Source: Flavobacteriales bacterium (lineage in GTDB: Bacteria > Bacteroidota > Bacteroidia > Flavobacteriales_E > Vicingaceae). Taken from it: 14,096 nt of DNA. The stretch spans positions 7,300 to 21,395 of the forward strand of contig NVVI01000023.1 of NCBI GenBank assembly GCA_002402165.1, read 5' to 3'. A model generated the notes under the pieces. The model did not search any database, had not been told where the DNA came from, and saw nothing but the letters and a program-made list of their open reading frames with translations. This document shows, in pieces, positions 1 through 7,589 of the stretch (its first letter is position 1; the number at the start of each line of letters is the position of its first letter). Position numbers and translations under genes: made by a program.

Positions 1-1365
1 TCTTCAGGTTCTTATGTTAATCAGGAAGCAAATAACACCACTTTTAGAGGAGCATTAAAATATAAATCTAAAAAAGATAATTATGAGATTAAATTTTCTA
101 ATGAAATAGATAGGAATATTTATGAGGAGAATGGAGGGTTATTTGATGTAATTGATTATGAAAATGGATTGTTTGAGGATGAACTAAATTATCTTGTTAA
201 TCTCCAAAGTTCTAATTCATTTTTAAAAAGGTACCATTATCAGCTTAATCAAAGGCTGAATTTGTTTGAAATAACCTCTGATTCGATTAATAAAAAAACT
301 ATTTATTTGAAGCATCAAATAAGTTATTCTTCTAAACAAAAAGTGTTTTTTGATAACGATCCTTTATCAAGTATTTATACAGAAAATCATTTAGATACAC
401 TTTCTACAATTGATTCTATTTACACTAATAACTTTAGTAATACTGTTTTTATTGGTTTTAGAATGGTTGGATTTTCTTTTGAATTGTTTGGACAATATGA
501 CCAGAAAGAATACCAACAAAGTTTTGGAATAAATAGTATTTATCACAATACTTATGCTGGTTTTGTTGGAAGCATAAAAAAAAAGATGTTAAAAGTTGAT
601 GCTATTGCTAAATATAGTGTTGATGGTTATCGGCAAGGAGATGTTGAATCGGAGTTGGCTTTATCTTATGATAAAGAGAAATATAGTATAAATGGCGGGG
701 TTAGTTATTTTTTGAATGAAGCGGATTTAAAATTTACAAGCTATGTTTCTAACCATTTTATATGGAGCAACCCAGATTTAAAAAAGCAATCGGTACTTGG
801 TTTTGATTTTAATTTTGAATTAAAAAAATTACAATTACACGTTAAAGCAGAAAGTAAAATTTTAAATAACACGTTGTATTATGACAGTTTATCCATTGCG
901 AGTCAGGATGATATAACACAATCGATTACTACTTTTTCGGTAGCAAAGAACTATAAACTATTGAATTTTCATTTTAGAACGGTTTTTATTTATCAGTTAA
1001 CTTCTGATGAAAAGTTATTTCCATTGCCAGAAGTTATAGGAAGGCAAGTAATATATTATCAAAAATATATATTTAAAGGAGCATTAAAGTTTCAGTTTGG
1101 AGTAGGGTTTTCTTATGCTACAGATTATTATGGTTACGCTTATATGCCAGCAATTAGTGAGTTTAATGTACAGAATAATACATTATTGGGCTATTATCCT
1201 AAAATTGATGTGTTTATTAATACCCACTTAAAACGTGCTCAAATATTTTTAAAGTACGAACATATTAATGCGGGCAGAAGCTTGGGTAAATCTTATAATG
1301 TCTCTGGTTATCCGCCAATGGCAAAATCGTTAAAGTTTGGTGTTTCATGGAATATGTTTGACTAA
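1..1365 (+). CDS. Putative outer-membrane porin (Porin_10-like), 5' end outside the window
   Basis: The frame is open from base 1 to the TAA at 1363-1365 (454 codons visible), so the gene starts upstream of the window; the internal TTG at 169 is not its real start. The protein has alternating polar/aromatic strands throughout, as in an outer-membrane beta-barrel. It ends in a pattern I recognise from the Bacteroidota 'putative porin' family: a run resembling LKRAQIFLKYEHINAG, then a short PPMAKSLKFG stretch and the final strand closing in WNMFD. Full members are roughly 600-700 residues, so about the last two thirds is present. The expected role is a barrel in the outer membrane; the substrate is unknown. 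It converges on the carbonic anhydrase gene with 53 bases between the stops. No frameshift is seen. Family call fairly sure, function not. Confidence 0.8.
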   Translation, partial: SSGSYVNQEANNTTFRGALKYKSKKDNYEIKFSNEIDRNIYEENGGLFDVIDYENGLFEDELNYLVNLQSSNSFLKRYHYQLNQRLNLFEITSDSINKKTIYLKHQISYSSKQKVFFDNDPLSSIYTENHLDTLSTIDSIYTNNFSNTVFIGFRMVGFSFELFGQYDQKEYQQSFGINSIYHNTYAGFVGSIKKKMLKVDAIAKYSVDGYRQGDVESELALSYDKEKYSINGGVSYFLNEADLKFTSYVSNHFIWSNPDLKKQSVLGFDFNFELKKLQLHVKAESKILNNTLYYDSLSIASQDDITQSITTFSVAKNYKLLNFHFRTVFIYQLTSDEKLFPLPEVIGRQVIYYQKYIFKGALKFQFGVGFSYATDYYGYAYMPAISEFNVQNNTLLGYYPKIDVFINTHLKRAQIFLKYEHINAGRSLGKSYNVSGYPPMAKSLKFGVSWNMFD

Positions 1366-1366
1366 T

Positions 1367-1395
1367 TACCACAAGCTACAAGCTTATTTACGGTA
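1367..1395. other. Hairpin between convergent genes
   Basis: Just after the porin stop, AAGCT (1373-1377) and AGCTT (1381-1385) form a perfect stem with a 3-base loop. Outside it TACC (1367-1370) pairs with GGTA (1392-1395) across an internal loop. No T-run follows on the plus strand, so this is not a canonical intrinsic terminator, but it could protect or end both converging transcripts. Confidence 0.35.
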
Positions 1396-1418
1396 GCACA
1401 TTAAGAGTTTTATGTTAT

Positions 1419-2036
1419 TCATGATTCAAAAAAAGATACTACTCCAGTTTCAACAGAATACATTGTCCCAATAATTTTGATCTCTCCATTACTTTCCATT
1501 TCAGCTAATATTGAGCTTTCTTTTCTGATTCTTTCTATGGACATCTTTACGTTTTGTGCAGAAACATCTTCAATTGAGCTTTCGCTCATTTCTTTTTCAT
1601 CAACTCTAACAGTATCAACAGCAGGTTTTATTTTATCTAATAAAGCAGTAATGTTTCCTAATTCTACATTGTTACAAGCTGCTGTTACTGCTCCACATTT
1701 TGTATGCCCCATAACAACTACAATTTTTGAACCTGCGACCTTACAGGAATATTCTATCGAACCTAGTACATCTTCATTAACAATATTTCCAGCAATTCTT
1801 ACACTAAAAATGTCCCCTATTCCTTGGTCAAAAACCAACTCGGCAGGAACTCTAGAATCAATACAACTAAGAATTACGGCAAAAGGGAATTGTCCTTTGC
1901 TGGTTTCAAAAACTTGATCTTGTAAGTTTCGGTCTGCTTTTATGTTTTGCGTAAATCTTTTATTGCCTTCAACTAGTATATTATATGCATCTTTCGGTGT
2001 AAGGCTGTCTTGTGTTTCTTTTGTCTGTGTTTTCAT
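1419..2036 (-). CDS. Beta-class carbonic anhydrase
   Basis: This enzyme interconverts CO2 and bicarbonate with a zinc ion. The 205-residue length is normal for the beta class. The zinc and active-site motifs are present: CIDSR with Cys58, Asp60 and Arg62, and HTKC with His111 and Cys114. The SVRIAGN stretch near residue 78 is also typical. The ATG at 2036 is the natural start, giving a short polar N-terminus with no signal peptide, so the enzyme is cytoplasmic. It lies 37 bases downstream of the SulP transporter gene on the same strand and is probably cotranscribed with it; the pairing suggests bicarbonate uptake and equilibration for carboxylation reactions. The gap between the two genes holds a 10-bp tandem repeat with A-rich AAAAGG steps, but no strong ribosome binding site. 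Confidence 0.93.
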   Translation of the reverse strand: MKTQTKETQDSLTPKDAYNILVEGNKRFTQNIKADRNLQDQVFETSKGQFPFAVILSCIDSRVPAELVFDQGIGDIFSVRIAGNIVNEDVLGSIEYSCKVAGSKIVVVMGHTKCGAVTAACNNVELGNITALLDKIKPAVDTVRVDEKEMSESSIEDVSAQNVKMSIERIRKESSILAEMESNGEIKIIGTMYSVETGVVSFFES

Positions 2037-2046
2037 AATTATATTT

Positions 2047-2075
2047 CTTTTAATACCTTTTAATACCTTTTAATC
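2047..2075. repeat. 10-bp tandem repeat between SulP and carbonic anhydrase genes
   Basis: The unit CTTTTAATAC occurs perfectly at 2047-2056 and 2057-2066, and a third, partial copy (2067-2075) runs into the SulP stop codon at 2074-2076. On the transcribed strand each unit gives TAAAAGG-like steps just upstream of the carbonic anhydrase ATG. It may affect translation initiation or simply be slippage-derived. Confidence 0.6.
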
Positions 2076-3975
2076 ATTTTAAATTATTGTTTGGCGGAAT
2101 GTAGGATGCGTCTTCTGATGATTTAATATCTGAGGAGGTAACATTTTCTATATTATTTTTAATCCAAACTAAACAATCTTTGAAATTGTCAAACAATTGT
2201 TCTTTTGGTATTAAATCAGGAATTATATCTATGCGTTCGAGCATATATTTAGGCTGCTTTAATGTGTCAACCAACAAAACTTTTTTATCTTGTTTCGTTA
2301 AGTCTATCAATATATCTTCCATTGCATATAATCCTGTTTGATCCATATATGGCATTCTATCCATTCTTATAATAATAACAGATGCTGTGTTTGGAATTTG
2401 TTTTGATAATTGTTGAAAATCACTTGTAGAGCCAAAAAACAATGGACCTTTAATGTGTTTTACAAAAACTATTTCTTTTAAACTATTTGGAAAATCAATT
2501 TCATCCGGCCAAGATTTTTCTTTGAGGAGTGATTTAACATCAGAACGTTCAGAAGTCAAATCTCCAATTTTTTTCATAAACATTAGAGAAGCAATAACTA
2601 AACCAATTCCTACGGCATAAACGAGATTCCATACCGATGAAAGCACTAAAACAACTATCATTATTGCTACTTCTGGACGAGGCATATAAGGTATAGCTTT
2701 CAATCCTTTGTAATCCATTACCCCGATGCCTACTGTAACTAATATGCCAGCTAAAACAGCTGCAGGAATTTGCGATGCTATTGGCCCTATTGCTAGTAAT
2801 ATAAAAAGCAGTAAAACGCCAGCAGTCATACCAGATAAACGTGTTTTACCTCCTGCTTTAATATTAACTACTGTTCTAATAGTTGCACCAGCCCCAGGGA
2901 TTCCACCAAAAAGAGCAGCAATGCTATTGCCAATACCTTGACCAATTAATTCTTTATTAGGCTTGTGTTGAGTTTTGGTCATATTGTCTGCGACTACTGA
3001 GGTTAATAAAGAATCTATAGCTCCTAAAAGAGCTAAAGTAAGTGCCGTAAAAATATAAGGAATAATGTTACCAAAACTAAATTGACTGAATATTTCGATG
3101 TTAAAAGTAGGAAGCCCACTGGGTATTTCCTCAATAGGTCTATAGTCTAAATTAAAGCCATAGGCAATACCAGACATTACTAATAATGCTACTAAGGTGC
3201 TCGGAACGGCCGTAGTTATTCTTTTAAACCCGTAAATTATAATAATGGTTCCTAGCGCCAGCATAAGCTCTAGCCAGCTAATATTTTTCAAAGCACGAGG
3301 TAACACAGTTATTGCACCTATTACTCCTGAAGCTTCTTTAGCAGCCAAGGTTTGAGATTCTTTAAGAATTTGATCTTGAGTTACATAATTCGCTCGTATT
3401 ATTGTTTCCTTAAAATCTTCTAAAACTAATATTCCTTCACCTGTTTCTTTTTTAAGAATATTATCTAATATAATTTCTTCAGCATGAGGCTTAAATTGGT
3501 TTACAAATTCAGCATCTTCTTTTGGATAATAACCGAGAGAGGGTAGTATTTGAGTAATTAAAATGATAACACCAATAGCCGTCATAAATCCCGAAACTAC
3601 AGGGTAAGGAATATACTTAATGTACTTCCCTAAACCTATAACCCCTAAACCAATTTGAAAAAGACCAGCCAATAAAAAAATGGTTAAAATTATGGGTAAT
3701 GCTTGAGTAATATCTCCATCATTTATAGCAATTATACTAGCAATAACAACCATACTCACCGCTGTCATAGGAGCCGTAGGGCCTGATATTTGAGTATTAG
3801 TTCCTCCAAAAAGAGCAGCAAAAAAGCTAACAAAAATAGCTCCATACAAACCAGCACTTGGACCTAGACCAGCACTAACCCCAAAAGCAAGAGCTAATGG
3901 TAGTGCAACTATCCCAGCAGTAATTCCGCCAAACAAGTCGCCTTTAAGGTATTTAAAGTCAAATAGATTTTTCAT
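2074..3975 (-). CDS. SulP-family anion transporter with STAS domain (probable bicarbonate transporter)
   Basis: The 633-residue protein has a SulP (SLC26) membrane domain over about residues 10-470, with many hydrophobic segments. The N-terminal GDLFGGITAGIVALPLALAF region and the ISGPTAPM motif (64-70) are family hallmarks. A conserved GAIDSLLTSVVAD motif lies at 318-330 and GIPGAGATIRT at 358-368. A cytoplasmic STAS domain follows at about 500-608. A mostly hydrophilic stretch of some 80 residues (about 148-228) sits between membrane helices, longer than in the simplest SulP proteins. Substrate cannot be read from sequence: sulfate is possible, but the carbonic anhydrase gene directly downstream favours bicarbonate (BicA-like, probably Na+-coupled). 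It follows the small acidic membrane protein gene by 118 bases on the same strand, so a single transcript is possible. Confidence 0.9.
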   Translation of the reverse strand: MKNLFDFKYLKGDLFGGITAGIVALPLALAFGVSAGLGPSAGLYGAIFVSFFAALFGGTNTQISGPTAPMTAVSMVVIASIIAINDGDITQALPIILTIFLLAGLFQIGLGVIGLGKYIKYIPYPVVSGFMTAIGVIILITQILPSLGYYPKEDAEFVNQFKPHAEEIILDNILKKETGEGILVLEDFKETIIRANYVTQDQILKESQTLAAKEASGVIGAITVLPRALKNISWLELMLALGTIIIIYGFKRITTAVPSTLVALLVMSGIAYGFNLDYRPIEEIPSGLPTFNIEIFSQFSFGNIIPYIFTALTLALLGAIDSLLTSVVADNMTKTQHKPNKELIGQGIGNSIAALFGGIPGAGATIRTVVNIKAGGKTRLSGMTAGVLLLFILLAIGPIASQIPAAVLAGILVTVGIGVMDYKGLKAIPYMPRPEVAIMIVVLVLSSVWNLVYAVGIGLVIASLMFMKKIGDLTSERSDVKSLLKEKSWPDEIDFPNSLKEIVFVKHIKGPLFFGSTSDFQQLSKQIPNTASVIIIRMDRMPYMDQTGLYAMEDILIDLTKQDKKVLLVDTLKQPKYMLERIDIIPDLIPKEQLFDNFKDCLVWIKNNIENVTSSDIKSSEDASYIPPNNNLK

Positions 3976-4093
3976 GTTAATTATTTATAAGGTTAAAATA
4001 AGATGATTCACAGAGATTTGCAAGTTGCCAAAGTAACTCCGAATAATATCGATTACATTACCTGTAAAAAATCTATGAAAATAAAAATTGATA

Positions 4094-4420
4094 CTATAGT
4101 GTCAGATAATCTGGTGGGGGGGTAAGGATTTCAGATTTAATGTTGCCAAAAAAAATGAAATAAAAAGAGGGGGATTTATTATTTAATGAAAGAAGATTTT
4201 TTTTGTTTAAATTATAGAGAAAAACATAATCTTCTAATTCTTTTTCTTCTTCTTCTTCAGAATCGCTTTCATTACTCTTTTCTTCATTTTGAGATTTTTC
4301 ATAAATAGAATATTCAAATAACTCCCCATCCATTATGCTAGATAAAACAATGGGAGTAATAAGTATTACAATCAAAAAAATTGATGCAATCTGAGAAACC
4401 TTTCTATATATATTATTCAT
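4094..4420 (-). CDS. Small acidic membrane protein, unknown function
   Basis: I do not recognise a named family. The 108-residue product has a hydrophobic segment at residues 8-29, best read as a single membrane helix or uncleaved signal anchor. A strongly acidic stretch at about 45-64 includes five consecutive glutamates, a second short hydrophobic patch lies at 84-92, and the C-terminus is proline-rich (TPPPDYL, 100-106). Lysine and arginine near the N-terminus suggest N-in topology. A plausible promoter lies about 36 bases upstream, and the gene precedes the SulP and carbonic anhydrase genes on the same strand, so it may be the first gene of that operon and an accessory to the transporter; this is inference. 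The C-terminal proline codons contain a run of seven C on the coding strand. Codon use is like its neighbours, supporting a real gene. Confidence 0.65.
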   Translation of the reverse strand: MNNIYRKVSQIASIFLIVILITPIVLSSIMDGELFEYSIYEKSQNEEKSNESDSEEEEEKELEDYVFLYNLNKKNLLSLNNKSPSFYFIFFGNIKSEILTPPPDYLTL

Positions 4421-4455
4421 TTCAATTAAATAAAAAAATATCTTTCTAATCCGTC

Positions 4456-4487
4456 CGAAATTACAGATATATTTGAGCTATTACAAA
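4456..4487 (-). promoter_or_regulatory. Bacteroidota-type promoter (TTTG-N20-TAATTTCG)
   Basis: On the minus strand, TTTG (4487-4484) is followed after exactly 20 bases by TAATTTCG (4463-4456). This fits the Bacteroidota housekeeping pattern of a -33 TTTG and a -7 TAnnTTTG, with one mismatch in the -7 element. Transcription would start near 4450, about 30 bases before the small membrane protein gene, and could continue into SulP and carbonic anhydrase. Confidence 0.45.
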
Positions 4488-4514
4488 TTTTCCTTTAACT
4501 AAAGTTTTATCAAT

Positions 4515-5774
4515 TTAAGTCTTTTGTTTTTTCTTTTTAGCCGCAGGAAATAGAATGTTGTTTAAAATTAAACGATACCCAGCAGAATTGGGATGGAGGT
4601 TTAAATCTGTCGGAGGATCATTTACCATGTGTTGGTAGTCTGCAGGGTCGTGACCACCATAAAAGGTCCAAGTGCCTTTTCCCATTTCTCCATGAATGTA
4701 TTTGGCAGAGTTGAGAGATTTGTTTTCCCCCATTACTAGAACATTGGATTTTAAAAACTGTTTATTGTACCCTGTTGTTTGCCCATAAAATCCATTAACA
4801 ATACTTGTATGGTTTTGACACAACATAGTTGGTATTATATCCCATTTTGCAGAAAAATCAAACAAAGTGAAATTATCTATTTTTTTTGGTGTTTTAGTAT
4901 GCGATGGTGTTGCATCAATGTTAGAAAATTCATATTCAATTGGGTTTGTTTTTAAAGTAAAATCTTTAAAAGCGTAGGTTTTGCTATAATCTAATTGTGC
5001 ATTGTAATTTGGTGTAGTTCCATCTCCATCGAACATTGACTCGCAAATATCTAGACCTTCTGCTGCCAATGCAATATCTAAAGCATCAGTTCCAGAGCAC
5101 ATTGCAAATAAAAACCCACCGCCAATGGTAAATTCTTTAATGTTTTTAGCTACGGCTAATTTTAATTGAGATACTTTGTTAAACCCAAGACGAGAAGCAG
5201 TTTCTTCGTTGTAACGAACTTGTTCTCGGTACCAAGGAGCATTTCTATAATGCCCATAAAACTTACCGTATTGTCCAGTAAAATCTTCATGATGCAGGTG
5301 TAACCAGTCAAATTTTGGTAATAAACCTTCAATTATCTCATCGTCATAAACCACATCGTAAGGTATCTCAGCATATTTTAAAACTAAGGTTACCGCATCA
5401 TCCCAAGGTTGCTTATTTTTGGGAGAATAAACAGCTATTTTCGGCTGTTTTTCTAACTTAACTACATCCATATTTACTTCTGGATCTGCTATCTCTGTTA
5501 ATATGGCAGTAGATTTTACATTGGCAATTACCTCAAAAGAAACACCTCTTATTATTAGTTCTTCTTCTATGGCTTTAACGTGTTTCATCATGAAACTGCC
5601 ACCACGATAATTTAAAAGCCAATCAATTTCAATGTCGTTTTGTAAAACCCAATAGGCTATTCCATAAGCTTTTAGGTGATTTTTTTGGGTATTATCCATT
5701 GGTATTAGTAAGTAGGTTGCACTTACTTTCATTGAGAAAAGTGAAATTAGTATTAAGAAAAACAGTTTTTTCAT
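4515..5774 (-). CDS. Exported conserved protein, usually annotated 'asparagine synthetase B'; function unknown
   Basis: I recognise this 419-residue family from Flavobacteriia, where it is routinely labelled asparagine synthetase B. The sequence does not support that. There is no Cys2 of a glutaminase domain and no SGGxDS pyrophosphatase loop, and the N-terminus is a signal peptide (residues 1-19, cleavage after VSA), which places it outside the cytoplasm. Striking motifs are LHLHHEDFTG (158-167), a glycine-rich turn into a cysteine, GGGFLFAMCSGTD (218-230, Cys226), and YGGHDP (372-377). The GGG-strand-Cys pattern resembles the nucleophile elbow of class I glutamine-amidotransferase-like folds, so a hydrolase or ligand-binding role is possible. 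The C-terminus is lysine-rich. It lies 72 bases downstream of dnaB on the same strand. Gene reality very sure, function open. Confidence 0.88.
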   Translation of the reverse strand: MKKLFFLILISLFSMKVSATYLLIPMDNTQKNHLKAYGIAYWVLQNDIEIDWLLNYRGGSFMMKHVKAIEEELIIRGVSFEVIANVKSTAILTEIADPEVNMDVVKLEKQPKIAVYSPKNKQPWDDAVTLVLKYAEIPYDVVYDDEIIEGLLPKFDWLHLHHEDFTGQYGKFYGHYRNAPWYREQVRYNEETASRLGFNKVSQLKLAVAKNIKEFTIGGGFLFAMCSGTDALDIALAAEGLDICESMFDGDGTTPNYNAQLDYSKTYAFKDFTLKTNPIEYEFSNIDATPSHTKTPKKIDNFTLFDFSAKWDIIPTMLCQNHTSIVNGFYGQTTGYNKQFLKSNVLVMGENKSLNSAKYIHGEMGKGTWTFYGGHDPADYQHMVNDPPTDLNLHPNSAGYRLILNNILFPAAKKKKQKT

Positions 5775-5846
5775 ATCACTAAAATTAATAACTTATTTGA
5801 GAATAAACTATTGTATGGATTAGATTAATTTTTTTGAAGAAAGGTA

Positions 5847-7412
5847 TTAAAAAGGAGTATCATCATCTTTATCATCCATTCCGTAATCAAAACTATCATC
5901 TTCGGTATCATTCATTTTGGATGGTATTGTTGTAGTAGAGTCAAAATCTTCTCCAATCGGCATATTAGTATTATTGTTGTCAAAATCACCAAAGTCATTC
6001 ATTCCAGCTTCATAATCTTCAAATTTCGCAAGATGATTAATGAATTTAAGTTTAACATCTCCAACAGAACCATTCCTGTGTTTAGCTATAATAATTGTTG
6101 CCATTCCTGTAGTTGAGTTTCCGTCCTCATCTTCTGTTAGTCCATAATATTCTGCTCGATGAATAAACTGAACCATATCAGCATCTTGCTCAATAGAACC
6201 AGATTCTCTTAAATCAGATAATTGTGGTCTTTTGTCTCCTCCTCTTGTTTCAACTGCTCTACTTAGTTGCGATAATGCTAATACTGGTATATTTAATTCT
6301 TTAGCAATACTTTTTAATGAGCGAGAAATCATGCTTATTTCTTGCTCTCGGTTTCCATTTTTATTGTCTCCCCCACCTGTCATTAATTGGAGGTAATCGA
6401 CAATAAGTAATTGAATGTTGTGTTGAGATTTTAATCTTCTAGCTTTTGCTCTTAATTCAAAAATTGAAAGACCTGCAGTATCATCAATAAAAATAGGAGC
6501 TTCTGCTAAGCCATCAATTTTAGTATGAATTTGTTGAATTTCGTCAGCACGTAAGTTTCCACTTCTTAATTTGTCAGAAGATATTTCGGATTCTGCAGAA
6601 ACTAATCTAGTAACCAATTGAACCGATGACATTTCTAACGAAAAGAAAGCAACAGGAATGTTAAAATCTACTGCTGCATTTCTAGCTAAAGAAAGCACGT
6701 ATGATGTTTTTCCCATTGCTGGTCGAGCTGCAATGATAACTAAATCCGAAGGTTGCCAGCCAGCAGTCATTCGATCTAAAGCAGTAAACCCTGAGGCAAC
6801 ACCAATAACACCACTTTCTTGGTTTTTAGCTTCTTCAATTCGTTTGATTGATTCTCTAATCAAATCAGACATTGTTTCGTAATTCTTTCTGATATTTCCT
6901 TCAGCAACTGAAAATAAACTTGTTTCAGCTTTATCTAATAATGAAAAAACATCAGTTGTTTCATCATAGGCATCTGTAATAATTTCAGAAGAAATTCTAA
7001 TTAATTCTCTTTGAATATATTTTTGAGAAATAATACGAGCATGAAATTCAATATTTGCAGCAGAGGCAACACGATTTGTTAATTGCGTAATGTAATAAGG
7101 ACCACCAATTAAATCGAGTTCTCCCTTTTGTTTAAGTGCGTTAGTAACAGTTAATATATCAACAGGCTCAGAACGTTGAAAAAGATCTTGAATTGCTGAA
7201 AATATTTTTTGGTGTGTTTCTTTGTAAAAGCTTTTAGGCTGAAGAATATCTATGGCTGCATTTACTGCTTCTTTCTCCAACATTAATGCACCTAAAACGG
7301 CTTCTTCTAAATCTACTGCTTGTGGCGGAAGCTTCCCATGCTCTAGGCTTTGGCTAATTGCGATAGCTGGTTTTGTTCTTTTTCTTGTAGATATTTTATT
7401 TGCTTCAGCCAT
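5847..7412 (-). CDS. dnaB: Replicative DNA helicase DnaB
   Basis: This is the hexameric helicase that unwinds DNA 5'-3' at the replication fork and recruits primase. An N-terminal DnaB domain spans about residues 28-130 (PPQAVDLEEAVLGALML near the start) and a RecA-like ATPase core about 200-465. Walker A is ARPAMGKT (229-236) and Walker B LLIVDY (335-340, Asp339). The DnaB signature GGDKRPQLSDLRESGSIEQD lies at 391-410, and the KHR arginine-finger region at 444-446. No intein interrupts the Walker motifs. At 521 residues it is longer than E. coli DnaB because of an acidic, disordered tail (about 470-521) ending in DDDTPF, strikingly like the SSB C-terminal tip. The ATG at 7412 sits four bases after a TACTTTTG element, implying a very short or absent leader. 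The unknown exported protein gene follows downstream. Confidence 0.97.
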   Translation of the reverse strand: MAEANKISTRKRTKPAIAISQSLEHGKLPPQAVDLEEAVLGALMLEKEAVNAAIDILQPKSFYKETHQKIFSAIQDLFQRSEPVDILTVTNALKQKGELDLIGGPYYITQLTNRVASAANIEFHARIISQKYIQRELIRISSEIITDAYDETTDVFSLLDKAETSLFSVAEGNIRKNYETMSDLIRESIKRIEEAKNQESGVIGVASGFTALDRMTAGWQPSDLVIIAARPAMGKTSYVLSLARNAAVDFNIPVAFFSLEMSSVQLVTRLVSAESEISSDKLRSGNLRADEIQQIHTKIDGLAEAPIFIDDTAGLSIFELRAKARRLKSQHNIQLLIVDYLQLMTGGGDNKNGNREQEISMISRSLKSIAKELNIPVLALSQLSRAVETRGGDKRPQLSDLRESGSIEQDADMVQFIHRAEYYGLTEDEDGNSTTGMATIIIAKHRNGSVGDVKLKFINHLAKFEDYEAGMNDFGDFDNNNTNMPIGEDFDSTTTIPSKMNDTEDDSFDYGMDDKDDDTPF

Positions 7413-7416
7413 GTTT

Positions 7417-7424
7417 CAAAAGTA
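7417..7424 (-). promoter_or_regulatory. Possible dnaB -7 element (TACTTTTG)
   Basis: The minus strand reads TACTTTTG, an exact match to the Bacteroidota TAnnTTTG element, only four bases before the dnaB ATG. A second near-match, TATTTTG, lies directly upstream (7431-7425). I found no TTTG at the right distance for a -33 element. If used, the dnaB mRNA would be leaderless or nearly so. Confidence 0.35.
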
Positions 7425-7525
7425 CAAAATAGTGTTTTAGGAGCTCGATAAATTTATCAAAACATTTCTTTATTTATTAAACGGATTTAATTCATTAATG
7501 TTTAGTTGATTAACATTTTATTTGC

Positions 7526-7538
7526 TGGTTATTAACCA
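7526..7538. repeat. Inverted repeat TGGTT-ATT-AACCA
   Basis: A perfect 5-bp-arm inverted repeat lies in the 177-base gap between the divergent dnaB and lipoprotein genes. Related GTT/AAC half-sites lie nearby (GTTGATTAAC at 7504-7513 and GGTTA at 7550-7554). It could be an operator, but short palindromes are common in AT-rich DNA. Confidence 0.3.
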
Positions 7539-7561
7539 ATTATGAACAAGGTTATGAGTAG

Positions 7562-7580
7562 TTAAAGATAAAATCTTTAA
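7562..7580. repeat. Perfect 8-3-8 inverted repeat before the lipoprotein gene
   Basis: TTAAAGAT (7562-7569), AAA, then ATCTTTAA (7573-7580) form a perfect palindrome ending 9 bases before the lipoprotein ATG. In RNA it would be a weak AT-rich hairpin covering the translation start region; in DNA it could be an operator. The rest of the 7413-7589 gap holds no gene that I can see. Confidence 0.45.
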
Positions 7581-7589
7581 TTTTAATGA

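Noticed and set aside
1477..1917. Plus-strand open frame opposite the carbonic anhydrase gene
   Set aside because: It is the antisense shadow of a gene with clear catalytic motifs; its translation shows no recognisable domain.
4020..4028. GCAA-G-TTGC palindrome between the small protein and SulP genes
   Set aside because: Too short, with imperfect outer arms and no second copy; chance is likely.
4116..4122. Run of seven G (C on the coding strand) as a phase-variation site
   Set aside because: It lies in the last eight or so codons of the small membrane protein, so slippage would alter only the tail; no switching role can be argued.
7413..7589. Replication origin next to dnaB
   Set aside because: I see no DnaA-box cluster or other origin signature; only AT-rich sequence and short palindromes.
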